Shown: positions 56,325 to 64,000 of the stretch, piece after piece
Position numbering within the stretch: position 1 is the stretch's first letter
Layout: each line of letters starts with the position of its first letter
DNA from: Candidatus Aminicenantes bacterium UBA6072
Lineage (GTDB): Bacteria; Acidobacteriota; Aminicenantia; UBA2199
Direction: 5' to 3'
Length of the DNA stretch: 64,000 nt
Assembly: GCA_002436105.1 (NCBI GenBank)
Contig: DIXU01000003.1
Location: 62,001-126,000, forward strand
Notes under the pieces: generated by a model
Databases searched by the model: none
What the model was told of the DNA's origin: nothing
What the model saw: only the letters and a program-made list of their open reading frames with translations
Made by a program: the position numbers and the translations under genes

Positions 56325-56410
56325 TCATGATGGCAGGATCAGCAAACGCTGCCAGGACCTTGATCTTGGCGATCGCCCTTCCCCGCGATCGTACTCCGCC
56401 CAGGCCTGCT

Positions 56411-56427
56411 TGTTCAAAAATGGGACA
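56411..56427 (-). promoter_or_regulatory. Candidate activator dyad, proximal
   Basis: 17-bp dyad TGTTC-aaaaatg-GGACA (plus strand), centred about 96 bp upstream of the -24 box. Shares its TGTYC-N7-GGACA form with the site at 56489. Confidence 0.5.
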
Positions 56428-56488
56428 CCCGGGACGGGCAAACGGTGAAAAATCCCCTCAGGAATGCTTTTTTGTTCAAGGGCCCAAT

Positions 56489-56505
56489 TGTCTCATTTCT
56501 GGACA
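56489..56505 (-). promoter_or_regulatory. Candidate activator dyad, distal
   Basis: 17-bp dyad TGTCT-catttct-GGACA (plus strand), 78 bp from the proximal site, with an extra TGTTC half-site between them (56473). The rest of the spacer, 56506-56684, holds nothing I recognise. Confidence 0.5.
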
Positions 56506-56684
56506 CCGGGAGCTGAAAATCTTGAGAATGCCTATATCATGACTAATTTGAGGTTTTCCCTTGTTTCAAATTGAATCATTTGGCTTTATTTCAGGCGCTG
56601 TCGGGTGAACGGCGATCCGGGAGCAAACCGGGTCGACGCGGGCATGGACGACGCGGCCAGGCCATTCCCGCCGCGGGTCACCGC

Positions 56685-58124
56685 TCACTTCAGCAGCTTG
56701 ACCAGTTTCCCCGCCTCGGGAACGGCATCGAGAGCGATCGAATTGAACACGGACAGCTGCTTCCAGTGCGAGCGGTCCACTCCCGATCGGGTCAGCAGTG
56801 CCTGCAGGGTCTGGCGGCCGTCCGGACGGACCAGGGTCAGGCGTTCGGGGCCGCGGCTCAAGATCTTTGGATCGCTCAGGTTCTGGAATGAGTCGATGGA
56901 GCGGTTCAGGATGGGATGGTAGGTGTTGGCCGTGCTGTTGGCGCTGATGCCGATGAACGAATAGACCAACGCCCCCTTGCGAATGCATGAGAGACGGACG
57001 GCCAGCGGTTCGCTTTGCTCCTGGGGCACCTGGAACCAGGCATGGCGCGCCTGGAAGGGGCCGATCGCGTCGCCGGCCGTTTTCAGCAGCTTGGCCTGGC
57101 CAAGGCCCTGGGCCTTGGCCTGCAGGTACGGGGCGAGGTCCTGGCTCGTTGTCTCGGCCTGCAGCAGCAGGGCTGCCCGACCCTCCTTCTCGCCGATCAT
57201 GACCTGCATGGGTGTGTTCTGCACGACCCAGTTGGCAGGGATCGAAAAACGGAACGCCATTTCCGGATGGTAAAAGACGCCGTTCTCGACGAAGCCCTGG
57301 CGCGGATTGTCGCCGTAGATCAGGCCGTCCAGGCGACGCAAATAATCCTCCTTCTTGATGGCCAGGCCGGCGTCCTGGCTCGAGAGCTGCTCCTTGACCT
57401 TGGCGATGCGGTCCGAGGTCATGGGGTGGGTGGAGAGGAAGGTGGGGATATTGTGGCTGCTCGATTCGGCGCTCATGTTTTCCAGGGCGCTGAAGAAGCG
57501 CAGCATCTCGCCCGGAGCGTATTGCGCCTGGCGGGCATAGCGTATGCCCAGGGAATCGGCCTGGTACTCGTCGCTGCGGCTGAACTTGAGGAAAAGCAGC
57601 TGCGTGCCGATACTGGCCAATCCGGCGAACTTGCGGATATCCTTGCTGACGACGCTGCCGACGACCAGGCCGATCTGGGCCAGCATCTGGCCGCTCATCT
57701 GGGCCATCGAGTGGCGGGCGGCGACATGGCCCATCTCGTGGCCCAGCACCGCGGCCAGCTCGGCCTCGCTGTTCATCAGCGCCAGGATGCCGCGCGTCAC
57801 GTAGATGTACCCGCCGGGTGCGGCAAAGGCATTGACCATCGGCGTGTCGAGGACGGCGAAATAGTGCTTCAATTTCGGCCGGTGCGAATTCGGCACCATG
57901 CTCTGCCCGACGCGGTTGACGTATTCGTTGAGCGCCTTGTCCTCGTAAATTCCATACTGCTGGCGGATCGCCTGGTCGGTCTCCTGGCCCATGGCGATCT
58001 CCTGCTGTTCGGAGAAGAACATCAGCTCCTTCTTGCCGCTGACCGGATTGACGGCGCAGGCAATGGCCAGCAGGACCGCAACCAGAATTACGATGATCCA
58101 TTGTTTGTGAAAAAATCGCTTCAT
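56685..58124 (-). CDS. M48-family zinc metalloprotease (BepA-like)
   Basis: 479 residues. A hydrophobic N-terminus ends in AIACAVNP (possible lipidation at Cys23, though the lipobox is atypical). The zinc motif HEMGH is at 129-133 and the third ligand Glu in RSDEYQADSLG; NAFAAPGGYIYVTRG precedes it. The C-terminal ~210 residues resemble a stand-alone adapter domain and carry no TPR pattern. Likely works in the periplasm on outer-membrane proteins. Strong GAGGAGG before ATG 58124. Confidence 0.85.
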   Translation of the reverse strand: MKRFFHKQWIIVILVAVLLAIACAVNPVSGKKELMFFSEQQEIAMGQETDQAIRQQYGIYEDKALNEYVNRVGQSMVPNSHRPKLKHYFAVLDTPMVNAFAAPGGYIYVTRGILALMNSEAELAAVLGHEMGHVAARHSMAQMSGQMLAQIGLVVGSVVSKDIRKFAGLASIGTQLLFLKFSRSDEYQADSLGIRYARQAQYAPGEMLRFFSALENMSAESSSHNIPTFLSTHPMTSDRIAKVKEQLSSQDAGLAIKKEDYLRRLDGLIYGDNPRQGFVENGVFYHPEMAFRFSIPANWVVQNTPMQVMIGEKEGRAALLLQAETTSQDLAPYLQAKAQGLGQAKLLKTAGDAIGPFQARHAWFQVPQEQSEPLAVRLSCIRKGALVYSFIGISANSTANTYHPILNRSIDSFQNLSDPKILSRGPERLTLVRPDGRQTLQALLTRSGVDRSHWKQLSVFNSIALDAVPEAGKLVKLLK

Positions 58125-58160
58125 GGTGCATTTCCTCCTCGACCGGATTCCCTGTTTTTA

Positions 58161-58189
58161 TTCATAGCACAAACAATTTTTCAATTCAA
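58161..58189 (-). promoter_or_regulatory. Promoter of the M48 protease gene
   Basis: TTGAAT (58189-58184), 17 bp, TATGAA (58166-58161) on the minus strand. Confidence 0.6.
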
Positions 58190-58214
58190 TTCCCCCGGGC
58201 GGGACCCGAGGACA

Positions 58215-58243
58215 TTGCAGCGCCGGCAACGCCGGGCTATAAT
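58215..58243 (+). promoter_or_regulatory. Promoter of the gamma-glutamyltransferase gene
   Basis: TTGCAG (58215-58220), 17 bp, TATAAT (58238-58243), then GGAGG at 58256 region before ATG 58266. Back to back with the M48 promoter. Confidence 0.65.
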
Positions 58244-58265
58244 CCGGCCATGAACTGGAGGCATA

Positions 58266-59960
58266 ATGAAACGTTCCCTGATTTTCCTGCTGGGCGTGTC
58301 CTTTCTGCCGTCGTTCGCGGGTGACCGCTTGACCGGGCGGCTGGCCGCGACCCGCTCCGAGGTCATCGGCCGCAACGGCATGGTTGCGGCCAGCCAGCCG
58401 CTGGCCGCTCAGGTCGGCATCGACATCCTGAAGAAGGGGGGCAGCGCCGTCGACGCCGCCATCGCCGTCAACGCCGCCCTGGGGCTGATGGAACCTTCGG
58501 GGTCGGGCATCGGCGGCGACCTGTTCGCCATCGTCTGGGACAACCGCGAGGGCAAGCTGTTCGGGCTGAACGCCAGCGGCCCGGCACCGGCGGAGCTCCC
58601 GCTCGCCTATTTCCGTGAGAAAGGGATCACGCTCATGCCGGAAAAAGGCCCTCTGCCCTGGACAGTCCCGGGCTGCGTTGCCGGCTGGTTCGCCTTGCAC
58701 GAGCGATTCGGCCGCCTGGGCATGGGCGACGTCCTGGCTCCGGCTATCGCTTACGCCGAGCAGGGATTCCCGCTTTCCGAGCTGATCGCCTTCTACTGGC
58801 AGCGTTCGCTGCAGGCCTTTGCCGGGTACGAGAATTTCCAGAGGCTGTACGCCCCGGGGGGGCGGGCACCGGCCAAGGGGGACGTCTTCCGCAACCCCGA
58901 GCTGGCCGCCACCTATCGCATCCTGGCCCGCAAGGGGTGCGATGCATTCTACCGCGGCGAGCTGGCAGAGAAGATCGTCGCCTACTCCGGAAAGGTCGGC
59001 GGCTATTTTTCGCTTCAGGATTTCGCCGCCTTCGAACCCGAATGGGTGGAGCCGATGAGCGTCGATTACCGCGGTTATGACGTCTGGGAACTGCCGCCCA
59101 ACGGCCAGGGATTGGCCGTCCTGCAAATGCTGCGCCTGCTCGGCCATTTCGACCTCAAGGCCATGGGCCACAACTCAGCCGCCTACCTGCACGCGCTGGT
59201 CGAGGCCAAGAAGATCGCCTACGAAGACCGCGCCCGCTTCTACGCCGATCCGCGCTTCGCCGCCCGCGATTATGCCGCCCTTATCTCCCCGGCCTACGCC
59301 AGGAAGCGTCTGGAGCTGTTCGACCGCGAGCGCGCCAGCCGTTCCCTGCCGCCCGGCGACCCGCGCCTGGCCCAGGGCGACACGGTCTACCTGACCGTCG
59401 TCGACAAGGATTTCAACGCCGTGTCGCTGATCCAGAGCAATTACGTCGGCTTCGGCTCGGGCATGGTGCCCGACGGCCTCGGCTTCTGCCTGCAGGACCG
59501 CGGCGCGCTGTTCAATGTCCAGGATCCCGGCCACGCCAACGCGTTCGCCCCGGGGAAACGGCCGTTCCACACCATCATTCCCGGCTTCGTCACCCGCGCC
59601 GGCAGGCCGGTCTTTTCCTTCGGCGTCATGGGCGGCGACATGCAGCCGCAGGGGCACGTCCAGGTCCTGTGCAATATCATCGACTTCGCCATGAACCTGC
59701 AGGAGGCGGGCGACGCGCCGCGCTTCCGCCATGCCGGTTCCTCGGAACCCGACGGCACGGTGATGAGCGACGGGGGCACGCTGTTCCTCGAGAGCGGCGT
59801 CGATGCCGAGGTCGTCCGCGACCTGATCCGGCGCGGGCACCGGGTAAGCCGCAGCGCTTCCGAGTTCGGGGGCTACCAGGGCATCTGGATCGACTGGGAG
59901 CGAAAGATCCTGATCGGAGCCAGCGAGTCCAGGAAGGACGGCTGCGCCATCGGCTACTGA
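58266..59960 (+). CDS. Gamma-glutamyltransferase family protein
   Basis: 564 residues, Ntn-hydrolase precursor. A signal peptide covers residues 1-18. The self-cleavage/nucleophile Thr373 is in GDTVYLTVVDKDFNAVS; classical GGT has TTHxSVVD, so the second Thr and the His are replaced, as in YwrD-like relatives. The GGT landmarks GSGIGGD and GVMGGDMQPQGH are present. It may cleave gamma-glutamyl or related acyl-amide bonds; the substrate is open. Confidence 0.85.
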   Translation: MKRSLIFLLGVSFLPSFAGDRLTGRLAATRSEVIGRNGMVAASQPLAAQVGIDILKKGGSAVDAAIAVNAALGLMEPSGSGIGGDLFAIVWDNREGKLFGLNASGPAPAELPLAYFREKGITLMPEKGPLPWTVPGCVAGWFALHERFGRLGMGDVLAPAIAYAEQGFPLSELIAFYWQRSLQAFAGYENFQRLYAPGGRAPAKGDVFRNPELAATYRILARKGCDAFYRGELAEKIVAYSGKVGGYFSLQDFAAFEPEWVEPMSVDYRGYDVWELPPNGQGLAVLQMLRLLGHFDLKAMGHNSAAYLHALVEAKKIAYEDRARFYADPRFAARDYAALISPAYARKRLELFDRERASRSLPPGDPRLAQGDTVYLTVVDKDFNAVSLIQSNYVGFGSGMVPDGLGFCLQDRGALFNVQDPGHANAFAPGKRPFHTIIPGFVTRAGRPVFSFGVMGGDMQPQGHVQVLCNIIDFAMNLQEAGDAPRFRHAGSSEPDGTVMSDGGTLFLESGVDAEVVRDLIRRGHRVSRSASEFGGYQGIWIDWERKILIGASESRKDGCAIGY

Positions 59961-59964
59961 GAAC

Positions 59965-60175
59965 AAGTTCGAAGTTCGGGGTTCGATGTTCGATGTTTTT
60001 AAGAGAGGGCAAAAGAACAAAACAGAGCCAATTCCACGGATTGGACAATCCCTGATTTCTTCTTCCCTCAAAGTCGAGCTTCGAACGACGAACCTATGGC
60101 GTCGTACTCCTCATGGCTCTCGTTTTTTTGCCTTCTTTCTTCAACGTCGAACCTCGAACGTCGAACGTCGAACCT
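59965..60175. repeat. Paired heptamer-array element (NNGTTCG / NNTCGAA units)
   Basis: Left arm: AAGTTCG, AAGTTCG, GGGTTCG, ATGTTCG (59965-59992). Right arm: CGTCGAA, CCTCGAA, CGTCGAA, CGTCGAA (60145-60172), the reverse complement type. A third, decayed copy lies between (60072-60092). The left arm is followed by AAAAGAACAAAACAG, the right arm preceded by a T-rich run. Sits in the ggt/metK spacer. Confidence 0.85.
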
Positions 60176-60187
60176 GTAGATATTTCA

Positions 60188-60216
60188 TTGACATATATGA
60201 CCTTATTTGTTAAGAT
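60188..60216 (+). promoter_or_regulatory. Promoter of metK
   Basis: TTGACA (60188-60193), 17 bp, TAAGAT (60211-60216); the leader is about 35 nt, too short for a SAM riboswitch. Confidence 0.7.
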
Positions 60217-60255
60217 TGAAATTCTCCCAACGCAACGATCTTCCTGGAGGTGAAA

Positions 60256-61413
60256 ATGATCAAGGGGAAATATCTGTTCACGTCGGAATCGGTGTGCGCC
60301 GGTCACCCGGACAAGGTTTGCGACCAGATCTCCGACAGCATTCTTGACGCCTGCCTGGAGCAGGACCCGGACGCGCGCGTCGCCATCGAGGCGGTGACCA
60401 AGACCGGCATGGTGCTGGTCGCCGGCGAACTGACCACCAAGGCCTACGTCAACATCCCGACCATCGTTCGCCAGACCCTCAGGGAGATCGGCTACACCAA
60501 ATCGCGTTACGGCATCGAGTACGAGACCTGCGCCGTGCTGGTGCACATCGAGGAGCAGTCTCCCGACATCGCCCAGGGAGTGGACGCGGCCCGGGGCCAC
60601 GAGCAGGGCGCCGGCGACCAGGGCATGATGTTCGGCTACGCCACCAGCGAGACCCCCAGCTACATGCCGCTGCCCATCGCCATGGCCCACAAGCTGACGG
60701 CGCGCCTGGCCCAGGTGCGCAAGAACAAGACGATCCCCTACCTCGGTCCCGACGGCAAGGCGCAGGTGACCGTGGAATACGAGAACGGCCGGCCGCGCCG
60801 CATCACGGCGGTGGTCGTATCCAATCAGCACGACGACAAGATCCGTCATGCGCGCATCGAGAGGGATATCATCCGCCATGTGGTCAAGCCCGTGTGCAGC
60901 AAGTGGCTGACCCCCGAAACCAAGTTTTACATCAACCCCACCGGCAAATTCGTCGCCGGCGGCCCCTACGCCGACGCCGGGCTGACCGGACGCAAGATCA
61001 TCGTCGACACCTACGGCGGCATGGGCCGGCACGGCGGCGGCGCTTTCTCCGGCAAGGATCCCAGCAAGGTCGACCGCTCCGGCGCCTACGTGGCGCGCTA
61101 CATCGCCAAGAACGTCGTGGCCGCCGGGTTGGCGAGAAAATGCGAGGTGCAACTGGCTTACGCCATCGGCGTCGCCGAACCGGTTTCGATCAACGTCAAC
61201 CTGTTCGGGACCGGCACGCTGAGCGAAGAGAGGATCACGGCCATGATCCGCAAGGTATTCCCGCTGAAGCCGGGCGACATCCTCCGCGAACTCAAGCTCA
61301 AGCGGCCGATCTACAAGCAGACGGCTTCCAACGGCCATTTCGGCCGCAGCGAGTTCCCCTGGGAGAGGCTGGACAAGGTGAAAGAGCTCAAGGCCTTGGC
61401 CAAGAGCAAATAA
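60256..61413 (+). CDS. metK: S-adenosylmethionine synthetase
   Basis: 385 residues. FTSESVCAGHPDKVCDQISD, GAGDQGMMFGYA, GGPYADAGLTGRKIIVDTYGG and the P-loop-like GGGAFSGKDPSKVDRS are all intact. Makes SAM from methionine and ATP. ATG 60256 with GGAGG; an in-frame GTG at 60250 overlaps that site and is not used. ahcY follows, separated by a repeat element. Confidence 0.97.
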   Translation: MIKGKYLFTSESVCAGHPDKVCDQISDSILDACLEQDPDARVAIEAVTKTGMVLVAGELTTKAYVNIPTIVRQTLREIGYTKSRYGIEYETCAVLVHIEEQSPDIAQGVDAARGHEQGAGDQGMMFGYATSETPSYMPLPIAMAHKLTARLAQVRKNKTIPYLGPDGKAQVTVEYENGRPRRITAVVVSNQHDDKIRHARIERDIIRHVVKPVCSKWLTPETKFYINPTGKFVAGGPYADAGLTGRKIIVDTYGGMGRHGGGAFSGKDPSKVDRSGAYVARYIAKNVVAAGLARKCEVQLAYAIGVAEPVSINVNLFGTGTLSEERITAMIRKVFPLKPGDILRELKLKRPIYKQTASNGHFGRSEFPWERLDKVKELKALAKSK

Positions 61414-61415
61414 CC

Positions 61416-61552
61416 AGACGTTAGACGTTAGATTTCAGACGTCAGCAAGACAAAGAAAGGCATTGGATGATAAACAGAGAACGGTTGCAAGAAAATGATG
61501 GATGTGTTTTTCCCCCTTCTTGCTAACGTCTAACGTCTGGCATCTGATGTCT
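61416..61552. repeat. Paired heptamer-array element (AACGTCT units)
   Basis: Left arm (61416-61450): AGACGTT, AGACGTT, AGATTTC, AGACGTC, AGCAAGA, i.e. CTTGCT+(NNCGTCT)n read on the minus strand. Right arm (61519-61552): CTTGCT, AACGTCT, AACGTCT, GGCATCT, GATGTCT on the plus strand. The arms are inverted with a 68-bp A-rich-to-T-rich centre, between metK and ahcY. Confidence 0.85.
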
Positions 61553-61588
61553 GAGATTTTTCATGATGAATTTTTTTAGGAGGACACA

Positions 61589-63013
61589 ATGAAAACCACC
61601 GACAAGGATCGCACGCTTCCCCATAAGATCGCCGACATCTCCCTGGCCGACTGGGGACGCAGGGAGATGGACCTGGCCCGGGCCGAAATGCCCGGGCTGA
61701 TGGCCATGCGCAAGAAATACGGCCCGCTCAAGCCCCTGCAGGGGTTGCGCGTGACCGGCAGCCTGCATATGACCATTCAGACGGCCATGCTCATCGAGAC
61801 CCTGGTCGAACTGGGCGCCGATGTGCGCTGGGCCTCCTGCAACATCTTTTCCACGCAAGACCATGCCGCCGCGGCCATCGCCCAGGCAGGCACCGCGGCC
61901 GTCTTCGCCTGGAAGGGCGAAACGCTGGAGGAATACTGGTGGTGCACCGAGCAGGCCCTGACCTGGCCCGACGGTTCCGGCCCCGATCTGATCGTCGACG
62001 ACGGCGGCGACGCCACGCTCCTGGTCCATCTGGGCGTGAAGGCCGAGGCCGACCCCTCCCTGCTGCAGAAGGAACCGGAGAACAAGGAACTGGGCGTCAT
62101 CCAGCAAAGGTTGCGCGAATCGCTTGCGCGCGACCCGCAGCACTGGAGCCGCATCAGCAACCGCATTCGCGGCGTTTCCGAGGAAACGACCACCGGCGTG
62201 CATCGCCTCTATCAGATGCAGGCCGAAGGCAGCCTGCTCTTCCCGGCCATCAACGTCAACGACTCGGTGACCAAATCCAAGTTCGACAACCTCTACGGCT
62301 GTCGCGAATCCCTGGCCGACGGCATCAAGCGCGCCACCGACATCATGATTGCGGGGAAGAAAGTGGTCGTCTGCGGCTATGGCGACGTCGGCAAGGGTTG
62401 CGCCCAGTCGATGCGCGGTTTCGGCGCCCGGGTGATCGTCACCGAGATCGACCCCATCTGCGCCCTGCAGGCGGCCATGGAGGGGTATGAATTGTCCACC
62501 ATGGACGCCATGGCCCCCGTCGGCGACATCTTCGTCTCCGCCACCGGCAATTGCGACGTCATCACCGGCGCCCACATGGAGAGGATGAAGGACGAGGCCA
62601 TCGTCTGCAACATCGGCCACTTCGACAGCGAGATCGACATGCACTACCTGGAGAACACCCCCGGCTGCGCCAAGACGGTCATCAAGCCCCAGGTGGACAA
62701 GTGGACGCTGAGATCGGGGCGCTCGATCATCGTCCTGGCCGAGGGGCGACTGGTCAACCTGGGCTGCGCCACCGGCCATCCCAGCTTCGTCATGAGCTGC
62801 AGCTTCACCAACCAGTGCCTGGCCCAGGTCAAGCTGGCCAAGGGCGGGCTCGAGAAGAAGGTCTACACCCTTCCCAAGCAACTGGACGAGGAAGTGGCCC
62901 GCCTGCATCTGGACTCCCTGGGCGTGACCCTGACCCGACTGACCCCCAAGCAGGCCGCCTACTTGAATATCCCCGCCGAGGGCCCGTTCAAGCCCGACCA
63001 CTACCGCTATTGA
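61589..63013 (+). CDS. ahcY: S-adenosylhomocysteine hydrolase
   Basis: 474 residues. Splits S-adenosylhomocysteine to homocysteine and adenosine, completing the methyl cycle begun by MetK. NAD site VVCGYGDVGKGCAQSMRG followed by ViVTEIDP; SNIFSTQDHAAAAI-type segment (CNIFSTQDHAAAAIA); C-terminal LNIPAEGPFKPDHYRY with the Lys/Tyr that reach the partner NAD. Clear AGGAGG before ATG 61589. Confidence 0.97.
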   Translation: MKTTDKDRTLPHKIADISLADWGRREMDLARAEMPGLMAMRKKYGPLKPLQGLRVTGSLHMTIQTAMLIETLVELGADVRWASCNIFSTQDHAAAAIAQAGTAAVFAWKGETLEEYWWCTEQALTWPDGSGPDLIVDDGGDATLLVHLGVKAEADPSLLQKEPENKELGVIQQRLRESLARDPQHWSRISNRIRGVSEETTTGVHRLYQMQAEGSLLFPAINVNDSVTKSKFDNLYGCRESLADGIKRATDIMIAGKKVVVCGYGDVGKGCAQSMRGFGARVIVTEIDPICALQAAMEGYELSTMDAMAPVGDIFVSATGNCDVITGAHMERMKDEAIVCNIGHFDSEIDMHYLENTPGCAKTVIKPQVDKWTLRSGRSIIVLAEGRLVNLGCATGHPSFVMSCSFTNQCLAQVKLAKGGLEKKVYTLPKQLDEEVARLHLDSLGVTLTRLTPKQAAYLNIPAEGPFKPDHYRY

Positions 63014-63066
63014 TCCCGGCAGGAGATGCCTTTACTATTTTGTTTTAGTTTGCTATCGTGGGTCCA

Positions 63067-64000
63067 ATGAGAAAGGGCAAGATCCTCATCACCGACGACG
63101 AGAAGGATATCCGCGAGCTGCTTCGCGATTTCCTGGAGAGCGAGGGGTTCGAGTGCCAGCTGGCGGCCAACGCGTTCGAGGCCCTGGAAAAATTCAAGGC
63201 GGACGGTGATATCGACCTGCTGATGTCGGACATCCGCATGCCCGGCAAGACCGGCTTGGACCTCCTGGATGAGATCAAGGCCCTGAACGAGGACGTGATG
63301 GTCGTGATGATCTCGGCCGTCAAGGATATCGAGTCGGCCATTGCCGCCATGTCCAAGGGGGCTTACGACTATGTCTCCAAGCCCTTCAAGCTCAACGAGG
63401 TCGCGTTTGTGGCCAATAAGGCCCTGGAAAAGCGCCGGCTGGTCATGGAGAACAAGGAATACCAGAAGCAGCTGGAAAAGATGGTCGAGGAAAGGACCAG
63501 CGAGCTGAAGCAGGCGCTGATCGAGCTGGACAAGACCTATAGTTTCACCCTGCGCGCCATGGTCACCGCCCTCGATACCCGCGACACCGAGACCCAGGGC
63601 CATTCCCTGCGCGTGGTGCGCTTCACGCTCAAGCTGGCCGAACTGGCGGGCATTGCCGACAAGAACACCCTGAAGATCTACGAGTACGGCGCGCTGCTGC
63701 ACGATATCGGCAAGATCGGCATTCCCGACGCCATCCTGCGCAAGCCGGACAAACTGTCCGCCGATGAATGGGAGACCATGAAGGAGCATCCGACCATCGG
63801 CTACAACATCCTGAAGCGGATCAAGTTCCTCGAAGATGCCGCCCAGATGGTCCTGCACCACCACGAGGCCTATGACGGCAGCGGCTACCCCGAGGGGCTG
63901 AGCGGCGAGAACATCCCCCTGGGGGCGCGCATCTTCCACGTCGCCGACGCCATCGACGCCATGACCTCCGACCGCCCCTACAAAAGGGCGATGGCCTTCG
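63067..64000 (+). CDS. Response regulator with HD-GYP domain, partial
   Basis: 311 residues to the window end, incomplete at the 3' side. Receiver domain 1-120 (ITDDEKDIRE, Asp in LLMSDIRMPG, SKPF) then a coiled linker and an HD-GYP phosphodiesterase domain: HDIGKIGIPD, HHHEAYDGSGYPEGL, IFHVADAIDAMTSDRPY. Members hydrolyse cyclic di-GMP. A possible TATCGT -10 box lies 8 bp before ATG 63067, so the mRNA may be nearly leaderless. Confidence 0.92.
   Translation, partial: MRKGKILITDDEKDIRELLRDFLESEGFECQLAANAFEALEKFKADGDIDLLMSDIRMPGKTGLDLLDEIKALNEDVMVVMISAVKDIESAIAAMSKGAYDYVSKPFKLNEVAFVANKALEKRRLVMENKEYQKQLEKMVEERTSELKQALIELDKTYSFTLRAMVTALDTRDTETQGHSLRVVRFTLKLAELAGIADKNTLKIYEYGALLHDIGKIGIPDAILRKPDKLSADEWETMKEHPTIGYNILKRIKFLEDAAQMVLHHHEAYDGSGYPEGLSGENIPLGARIFHVADAIDAMTSDRPYKRAMAF

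Noticed and set aside
56038..56448. 136-codon frame across the sigma-54 promoter region
   Set aside because: It overlaps the exported-protein gene on the other strand and has no ribosome binding site or protein-like composition.
60194..60255. SAM riboswitch upstream of metK
   Set aside because: The predicted leader is only about 35 nt and shows no aptamer core.
61450..61588. SAH riboswitch upstream of ahcY
   Set aside because: The spacer is taken up by heptamer arrays; no conserved SAH aptamer sequence was seen.

Overview
This 64 kb window is bacterial chromosome with high GC (mid-60s percent by eye) and dense coding on both strands. It looks Gram-negative: there are lipoprotein signals, a ZnuA-like periplasmic protein and an M48 protease. 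Gene content and style suggest Acidobacteriota or a relative such as Aminicenantes, but this is an impression, not a proven placement. Most promoters found by eye are sigma-70-like hexamers with exactly 17 bp between them. Several sit so close to the ATG that the mRNA should be leaderless.

Layout. 1-609 (minus): tRNA-Ser, small SRP RNA and the start of dnaX, a classic bacterial order. 831-5692 (minus): a very large GH13 enzyme and an MFS transporter. 5756-8293: a znuACB metal-uptake operon. 8332-9077: tRNA-Asn and a PtsN-like EIIA protein. 9122-16045: an apparently acquired, less GC-rich island with a sigma-54 activator (AlgB-like), a KinB-like kinase, a receiver-TPR protein, two TrkA-type proteins and TrkH. 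It is flanked on the left by a broken, diverged copy of the promoter and 5' end of the rlmI-type gene, which is intact on the right (16155). 17418-24451: radical SAM protein, M1 peptidase, hslVU, an FnIII-like lipoprotein and a DUF362 ferredoxin-like protein. 24475-34107: a Pat-type acyl-CoA ligase/acetyltransferase, a membrane-lipid or glycan-type cluster, a class V aminotransferase and lhgO. 34486-41322: phosphohexomutase, uppP, an Aas-like acyl-ACP synthetase, purC-cvpA-Fis-like and queA. 41543-50846 (minus): one tight glycine operon, gcvT-gcvH-gcvPA-gcvPB-glyQ-glyS-EF-G-like. 50965-56505: a kinase and second sigma-54 activator convergent with a three-gene operon (exported protein, ABC-2-like permease, ATPase with no P-loop) that has its own sigma-54-type promoter and dyads. 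56685-64000: M48 protease, gamma-glutamyltransferase family protein, metK, ahcY and an HD-GYP response regulator running off the end.

Three things stand out. (1) Six spacers carry arrays of degenerate 7-bp repeats, mostly as inverted pairs about 50-150 bp apart. The heptamer differs between loci but the architecture is the same; none lies in a gene. (2) Both sigma-54 activators have a well-formed -24/-12 promoter next door with dyad sites upstream. One would drive potassium uptake, the other a transporter-like complex whose ATPase has lost both Walker motifs. (3) The potassium island has duplicated the 5' end of its target gene, the geometry expected of an element that enters a gene start and restores it. 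All functional calls are by reading motifs; no database search was run.
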